Of a stretch of DNA of 13,185 bases, positions 6,177 to 13,185 are shown piece after piece. The stretch comes from Lachnospiraceae bacterium (GTDB taxonomy: Bacteria; Bacillota_A; Clostridia; Lachnospirales; Lachnospiraceae), in contig QXWX01000143.1 in the NCBI GenBank assembly GCA_009911175.1, positions 1 through 13,185 of the forward strand. The letters run 5' to 3'. The notes under the pieces are model-generated. The model was given only the letters and a program-made list of their open reading frames with translations. It did no database searches and was not told the DNA's origin. The position numbers and the translations under genes were made by a program. Each line of letters begins with the position of its first letter. Position 1 is the stretch's first letter.

Positions 6177-7034
6177 TTAGGAGCTGTTTTTTCGATACTC
6201 CGAAGGTGAGAATCCCTTCTGCTTATGGAAGATCCTGCTGAAATACAGCGGATTTTCATATCCTACGATACGTCCGATCTCCGTCACCGTATAGGTGGTG
6301 GACTCCAGCAGAACCTGCGCGTTTGTGATGCGGATGGATAGGATATACTGCATGGGCGTGACTCCGGTGTATCCTTTAAAATTCCGGATGAACCAGCTTA
6401 TGCTCATCCCCCGGGATCTGGCATATTCCTGGATGCTGATGGCGGAATTGTAGTGGTCGTTGAAATATTGGGCCGCCAGGTCCATCTCGTATTCCAGATA
6501 TTCATTTTTCAGGATGCGCTGCTTTGACACCTGCCTGTGGATCAGGATCAGGAGGTGGCGGAGCAGGAGCGTCAGCATTTCTTCATAGTCGGCCCGGCAG
6601 TGCTGGAGCTCAGAGATCATCCGTTTGAAGATCCGTTCATATTCCAGGGATGTCCCGGCATAGAATACCCGCATGTCATCCCGGATGCCGTAGCTTCTCA
6701 GGATGTTGGTCACGTTGCTTCCGGTGAAATGAACCCAATACACCTGAGTTCGGTCAGCCGCATAATATTCATATTTCTGAAATTCTTTCGGTCGGTAGAT
6801 CACCATGTTCCCGGCAGTCACAACGGTTTCATTTTCTGCATGGTCAAAATGGAAATGCACGGCTCCGGCAAAGACATAGAGGAGCTGAAAATCCAGCCGT
6901 CCCCGGGGGCGGTAGGTGGGCAGCCTGGGATGGGTGGAAAGGCGGTAAGTCCCGCAGCTTCCGACGATCAGCGGCCGGCTCTTGTCTTTAAAATCCAGAT
7001 GCGTATTGTTTAAATATCCCGAGTTCAGATACAT
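6177..7034 (-). CDS. AraC-family transcriptional regulator
   Basis: The 285-residue protein has an N-terminal cupin-like sensor (RPRGRLDFQLLYVFAGAVHFHFD, then AGNMVIYRPKEFQKYEY, roughly 43-90). Its C-terminal double helix-turn-helix runs from ISIQEYARSRGMSISWFIRN to TVTEIGRIVGYENPLYFSRIF, followed by FSPSEYRK, the classical AraC signature. ATG 7034 has AGGAGG (7041-7046) 6 bases upstream. It is divergent from lacZ with about 200 bases between the starts, so it is most likely the lactose or beta-galactoside-responsive activator of that gene. This is inference from context. Its stop lies 3 bases from the end of the Nramp-like gene. Confidence 0.92.
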   Translation of the reverse strand: MYLNSGYLNNTHLDFKDKSRPLIVGSCGTYRLSTHPRLPTYRPRGRLDFQLLYVFAGAVHFHFDHAENETVVTAGNMVIYRPKEFQKYEYYAADRTQVYWVHFTGSNVTNILRSYGIRDDMRVFYAGTSLEYERIFKRMISELQHCRADYEEMLTLLLRHLLILIHRQVSKQRILKNEYLEYEMDLAAQYFNDHYNSAISIQEYARSRGMSISWFIRNFKGYTGVTPMQYILSIRITNAQVLLESTTYTVTEIGRIVGYENPLYFSRIFHKQKGFSPSEYRKNSS

Positions 7035-7064
7035 GTGAGGCCTCCTGTTTTATGAATTACATCT

Positions 7065-7093
7065 ATTGTATCATTTTGTGCATGTTTTGTCTA
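7065..7093 (-). promoter_or_regulatory. Promoter of the AraC-family gene
   Basis: On the minus strand, TAGACA (7088-7093) and TACAAT (7065-7070) are separated by 17 bases, each differing from consensus by one base. The start would fall about 25-30 bases before the ribosome binding site. Confidence 0.6.
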
Positions 7094-7101
7094 ATTGAGT
7101 T

Positions 7102-7132
7102 TATGGATTTTGAAATGGAAAATCCATATAAT
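7102..7132 (+). promoter_or_regulatory. lacZ promoter overlapped by a perfect 10-bp-arm palindrome
   Basis: TATGGATTTT (7102-7111) and AAAATCCATA (7119-7128) are perfect inverted copies around a 7-base centre. The right arm runs into TATAAT (7127-7132), the best -10 box for lacZ. The corresponding -35 position (7104-7109) is a poor TGGATT, as expected for a promoter needing an activator. The palindrome is a strong candidate binding site for the divergent AraC-family protein or another regulator. Confidence 0.6.
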
Positions 7133-7134
7133 AA

Positions 7135-10314
<3,180 letters not shown>

Positions 10315-10488
10315 ACAAGTTGAAACAGCAGGGAAGGGGCGGACACGTTACTGGCCACACGGTGTCGTGCATTCGCTGCGCGGCATCCGGCCAATTCAGT
10401 GATGGGGCTGGATGCCGTTACTGTGAGCACCCGGCCAGGGTTTGAACAGTAACGGGGCGGCACCCGATTACAAAAAAGGAGAGTACAC
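10315..10488 (+). other. Structured spacer between lacZ and the symporter gene
   Basis: The spacer holds GACAC/GTGTC (10342-10346, 10362-10366), an 11-bp stem GGCATCCGGCC/GGCTGGATGCC (10382-10416, one G-U), and then repeat copy 3. No T run follows, so lacZ and the symporter gene are probably cotranscribed, with these hairpins able to stabilise the lacZ end of the mRNA or reduce read-through. Confidence 0.5.
10417..10453 (+). repeat. Dispersed palindromic repeat, copy 3
   Basis: GTTACTG (10417-10423) and CAGTAAC (10447-10453) enclose ACCC-GGCCA-GGGT. It ends about 24 bases before the ribosome binding site of the symporter gene. A further GTTACTG occurs at 10347, perhaps a degraded half copy that could compete for the same CAGTAAC. 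Confidence 0.6.
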
Positions 10489-11856
10489 ATGCAGGAAAAA
10501 ACATATTTGAAATGGTACAATAAGATTGGTTATGGTTCCGGAGATATTGCAGGCAATGTGGTCTATGCGTTTTTGTCCTCATTTGTTATGATTTATCTGA
10601 CCAATACGATCGGCCTGTCGGCGGGGATCGTAGGAACTTTGATCGCGGCTTCCAAATTATTTGACGGATTTACGGATATTTTCTTCGGCTCCATGATTGA
10701 CAAGACCCACAGCAGGCTGGGGAAGGCACGGCCCTGGATGCTGTACGGCTACATCGGCTGTGCCGTTACTCTGGCGGCGATCTTCGCGGTTCCCACGGGC
10801 TGGGGGGACACAGCGCAGTATGCCTGGTTTTTCATTGCCTATACCCTGTTAAACGGCGTATTTTACACGGCAAATAATATCGCCTATTCCGCGCTGACGT
10901 CACTGGTGACGAAAAACAGCAAGGAGCGGGTTCAGATGGGTTCCTATAGATTCATTTTCGCGTTTGCTACCAGTCTGCTGATCCAGTCCGTCACCATCGG
11001 CTTTGTAGCGAAATGCGGCGGCGGCGCGGCGGCCTGGCGGACAGTTGCCATTGTCTATGCGGCGCTCGGCCTGATCGTCAATACAGTGTCGGTATTTTCT
11101 GTGAAAGAGCTTCCCGAGGAGGAACTCAACGAGTGGGAGGAGAAACAGAGCGAGGAAGAGAAGTACGGGTTGGGAGAGGCGTTCCGGCTCCTGGTTTCCA
11201 ACAAATACTATCTGATGATCTGCGGCGTCTATATCCTGCAGCAGTTATACGCGGCCATGATCAATTCCGGAATCTATTATATGACCTATGTGCTGAAAAA
11301 TGAAAACCTCTACGGTGTGTTTTCCTGGGCTGCCAATATCCCGCTGATCATCGCGCTGATTTTCACACCCGCGCTTGTGGGCAGGTGGAAAGGGATGTAC
11401 AAGCTGAACCTGAGGGGCTATATGATCGCAGTCGCAGGCCGGGCGCTTGTAGTCGCGGCCGGGTATATCGGGAGCGTCCCGCTGATGCTGGCATTTACCG
11501 CGCTGGCTGCGCTGGGACAGGGGCCCTGGCAGGGGGATATGAACGCGGTGATCGCATCCTGCTCTGAGTATACCTTTTTAACGAAAGGAAAAAGAGTGGA
11601 TGGAACCATGTACTCCTGCACCTCCCTCGGCGTAAAGCTGGGCGGCGGCCTGGGAACGGCGGCAGCAGGCTGGCTGCTGGAGCTCAGCAGATTTGACGGC
11701 ACCCTGGCGGTACAGCCGGAATCCTGCATCAATATGCTGCATATCATGTACCTGTGGATTCCGCTGATCATCAATGTGGTGATCATGCTGGTGCTGTCCT
11801 GGATGAACGTGGAAGGAGCCAACGAAAAGCTTCGGGAAGAAAAAGAGACTTTTTAA
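10489..11856 (+). CDS. GPH-family (MelB/LacS-type) sugar:cation symporter
   Basis: The 455-residue MFS protein has about twelve membrane helices. KWYNKIGYGSGDIAGNVVYAF (8-28) is the standard start of the glycoside-pentoside-hexuronide family. The segment DGFTDIFFGSMIDKTHSRLGKARPW (59-83) carries Asp59 and Asp63, equivalent to the cation and sugar-binding Asp pair of MelB helix II. There is no C-terminal IIA-like domain as in streptococcal LacS, and the protein ends in a charged tail. AGGAGAG (10477-10483) precedes ATG 10489. It lies 174 bases after lacZ and probably imports the beta-galactoside that LacZ hydrolyses. The exact sugar is inferred from context. Confidence 0.92.
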   Translation: MQEKTYLKWYNKIGYGSGDIAGNVVYAFLSSFVMIYLTNTIGLSAGIVGTLIAASKLFDGFTDIFFGSMIDKTHSRLGKARPWMLYGYIGCAVTLAAIFAVPTGWGDTAQYAWFFIAYTLLNGVFYTANNIAYSALTSLVTKNSKERVQMGSYRFIFAFATSLLIQSVTIGFVAKCGGGAAAWRTVAIVYAALGLIVNTVSVFSVKELPEEELNEWEEKQSEEEKYGLGEAFRLLVSNKYYLMICGVYILQQLYAAMINSGIYYMTYVLKNENLYGVFSWAANIPLIIALIFTPALVGRWKGMYKLNLRGYMIAVAGRALVVAAGYIGSVPLMLAFTALAALGQGPWQGDMNAVIASCSEYTFLTKGKRVDGTMYSCTSLGVKLGGGLGTAAAGWLLELSRFDGTLAVQPESCINMLHIMYLWIPLIINVVIMLVLSWMNVEGANEKLREEKETF

Positions 11857-11897
11857 AATCCACCGGAGACTGCTGTGAAACAGGCAGAAAAAGAAAC

Positions 11898-11936
11898 GGG
11901 GTATGTCCTGCGGCGGGCATACCCCATTCTATTTTT
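11898..11936. terminator. Bidirectional intrinsic terminator
   Basis: GGGGTATGTCC (11898-11908) pairs with GGGCATACCCC (11915-11925) over a 6-base loop, followed by a T-rich tract ending in TTTTT (11932-11936). On the minus strand the stem is followed by a T-rich run as well (complement of 11897-11886). It separates the lactose unit from the convergent PD-(D/E)XK-like gene, whose stop codon at 11935-11937 overlaps the plus-strand T tract. Confidence 0.88.
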
Positions 11937-12248
11937 AACCGGCAACCATCTGATAGATCTCGTCGGTTGTTTTATCCGGGTTTTTGGAAATGATGTCATA
12001 GAGGGAAAGGATCTCATCCGTATCTGCCTCCAGCTCATCCGCGATGACAGAGAGGGGTTTGTTTTTGGCGCATTTTTTCTGGATTAGAGAAATGCGTTCG
12101 GTTAGTTTTGTTTTTACCGTATTTTCTTCGGTTGCCTCTTTCACAGCTTTTTCGGTCGCCTTCTCCACTTCTTCCTTAAGCTTACGGTCAAATTTTTCCT
12201 GTACGATTTCCATGAAAATATCGCTCATACCATTTACCTCCCTGAATA
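11935..12248 (-). pseudogene. PD-(D/E)XK-like protein, severed C-terminal part
   Basis: This is the 3' continuation of the gene starting at 13090, cut off by the 202-bp element. It reads IFREVNGMSDIFMEIVQEKF, then a strongly charged helix rich in KE and EK pairs (coiled-coil-like), and ends IYQMVAG. Joining it to the upstream part with the element removed gives exactly 318 codons in frame (317 residues). The open frame nominally starts at an ATG inside the element (12270). An internal ATG at 12228 (MSDIFMEI) has GGAGG (12237-12241) 8 bases upstream, so a 97-residue helical fragment could still be made. Function of the fragment is unknown. Confidence 0.75.
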
Positions 12249-12450
12249 TTTTCCACCTGTACGGTTGCAATCCGAAGTCACGTTTTTATGCAATTTATTG
12301 CAATGAAAATGTGACTTTGGATTAGCAACCTACCTCATTAATGAGTAAAATGTGACTGCGTTAGCAGGCACAAAAGTGCGAAGCACGGATTTTACGAATG
12401 AATGAGGTGGGTTGGATGCTCAAAGAGCATCCAACCGTACAGGTGGAAAA
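12249..12450 (+). mobile_element. 202-bp MITE-like element with a cloverleaf fold
   Basis: The ends are perfect 19-bp inverted repeats, TTTTCCACCTGTACGGTTG (12249-12267) and its complement (12432-12450), extendable to 20 bp. Excision restores the host frame exactly. It encodes no transposase. Inside, three further stems close a four-way junction. P2 is 12269-12281 with 12311-12323 (13 bp, containing TGCAAT/ATTGCA at 12289-12302). P3 is 12327-12339 with 12401-12413 (13 bp, then GTAAAAT/ATTTTAC at 12345-12395). P4 is GGATGCTC-AAA-GAGCATCC (12414-12432). The single imperfect pairs in P2 and P3 are G-U wobbles on the plus strand only. The target duplication is 0-2 bp (ambiguous, possibly AT). Confidence 0.85.
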
Positions 12451-13090
12451 TTTTCTGATTTGCACGCATGATCGTTTCTATGACCGACCGATGCAGGCGG
12501 CTGTCCTTATGATCCATATAGTTTTCAACCAGTTTTTCGGCTGTTTCAGTTGCTTTCAGCTTATTTGTCAGGCTTTTCAGCCAGAGATTTTCTTCCCCGG
12601 ATAAGTTTTTTGTGACCAGGATCTGGATGGGGATGAGATCTCCGTTCACATAGTAGATTCCTTTTTCCACCTCCGTGACCTGATACTTTTTGATTTTCGT
12701 CAAATGTTTTATCATCTTCCGGGGATATTTTCCCGATACGAAGGTGATGCTCAGTTCTTCGGCAGGAATGCTGTCTGCATACTGCACATCTGCTTTATAA
12801 AAGCAAGTGTATCCGTAGACTTTGTAAAAATCATCTACACTTAGAGAATCATCCGGACTTTTGTATTCAATGATGTTGTATTTTTTGAATATCCTCCCGA
12901 TGTTCTTCTTTACGGGCCTGTCCGTCTCTTTTTTGATGATCAGCACATCAATCTCCATCGGTTTTTTGCCCAATTGATGCTCATTTTCAAACACCAGGTT
13001 GTCTGCGTCGTCTTCCAGTTCAATTTGAATGCCGGCATAAAATGCAGGATGCCAGTAAGTGGCATCAGTTTCTTTTTTCTTCTGCGTCAT
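12392..13090 (-). pseudogene. PD-(D/E)XK-like nuclease-family protein, 5' part, interrupted
   Basis: ATG 13090 follows AAGGAGG (minus strand) by 6 bases. The sequence carries MEIDVLIIKK (45-54) and YNIIEYKSP (71-79). Asp48 and Glu75-x-Lys77 match the D...ExK core of the PD-(D/E)XK nuclease fold. I recall similar proteins of about 300 residues as common uncharacterised genes in Lachnospiraceae. Nuclease activity is inferred from the motif only. Genuine coding ends at about 12451 in IETIMRANQK. The last 18 or so residues (HLYGWMLFEHPTHLIHS) come from the inserted element, which supplies a stop at 12392-12394. The catalytic core is intact, so a truncated protein is possible. Confidence 0.78.
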
Positions 13091-13153
13091 AGAAAACCTC
13101 CTTATTCAGTTTTTTTCAGGAGATTTTCTGCTCCCTTTTCAGAAAACCTCCTG
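13091..13153 (-). promoter_or_regulatory. Leader with duplicated ribosome binding sequence and alternative hairpins
   Basis: On the minus strand the 12-mer AGGAGGTTTTCT occurs at 13152-13141 and again at 13102-13091, where it is the ribosome binding site abutting the ATG. Between them lies AGAAAATCTCCT (13129-13118), complementary to both copies with one U-G pair. It can form a 14-bp hairpin with the upstream copy (13117-13130 with 13140-13153) or a 12-bp hairpin hiding the real ribosome binding site. This is the topology of a translational switch, but no ligand domain is visible. Confidence 0.45.
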
Positions 13154-13185
13154 CTTATCTGGATAAAAGCACGAATTTTCTGAAA

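Noticed and set aside
12249..12270. ATG at 12270 as the real start of the downstream PD-(D/E)XK fragment
   Set aside because: It falls inside the inserted element's terminal repeat. Homology to the host gene begins only beyond the repeat.

Overview
The window looks like a chromosomal segment of a gut-type Firmicute, most likely Lachnospiraceae (Clostridium cluster XIVa). The evidence is balanced base composition, strong AGGAGG-type ribosome binding sites, a bacterial group II intron, a GPH-family sugar symporter next to a GH2 beta-galactosidase, and a PD-(D/E)XK-like protein family I recall as common in that group. The taxonomic call is inference from protein flavour only.

Layout. (1) 1-462 is the 3' end of a group II intron with a frameshifted reverse transcriptase/maturase. 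(2) 463-853 is a non-coding stretch full of hairpins, ending in a good promoter for (3) a class I methyltransferase (854-1810) that carries an in-frame 38-codon insertion made of three hairpins and flanked by an 8-bp direct repeat. (4) Convergent to it are a small VOC/glyoxalase-like gene and a LacI-family regulator on the minus strand. (5) Divergent from the regulator is a two-gene unit: a DapA/NanA-superfamily lyase broken by a one-base deletion, and an Nramp-like transporter that lacks the canonical metal-binding Asp and whose C-terminus is overwritten by a dispersed palindromic repeat. (6) A lactose-type locus follows: an AraC-family regulator (minus), then divergent lacZ and a GPH-family symporter (plus), with a 10-bp-arm palindrome over the lacZ promoter and a second copy of the palindromic repeat between lacZ and the symporter. 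(7) A strong bidirectional terminator separates this from a minus-strand PD-(D/E)XK-like gene split by a 202-bp element with perfect 19-20-bp terminal inverted repeats and a cloverleaf-like predicted fold.

How the genes work together. The AraC-lacZ-symporter block is a self-contained beta-galactoside uptake and hydrolysis unit. The LacI-lyase-Nramp block looks like an inducible catabolic or uptake unit for an unidentified substrate, now damaged twice. The most striking theme is invasion by small structured elements: one in frame inside a methyltransferase, one splitting a nuclease-like gene, one forming the tail of a transporter, and others between genes. No tRNA, rRNA or CRISPR array was seen.
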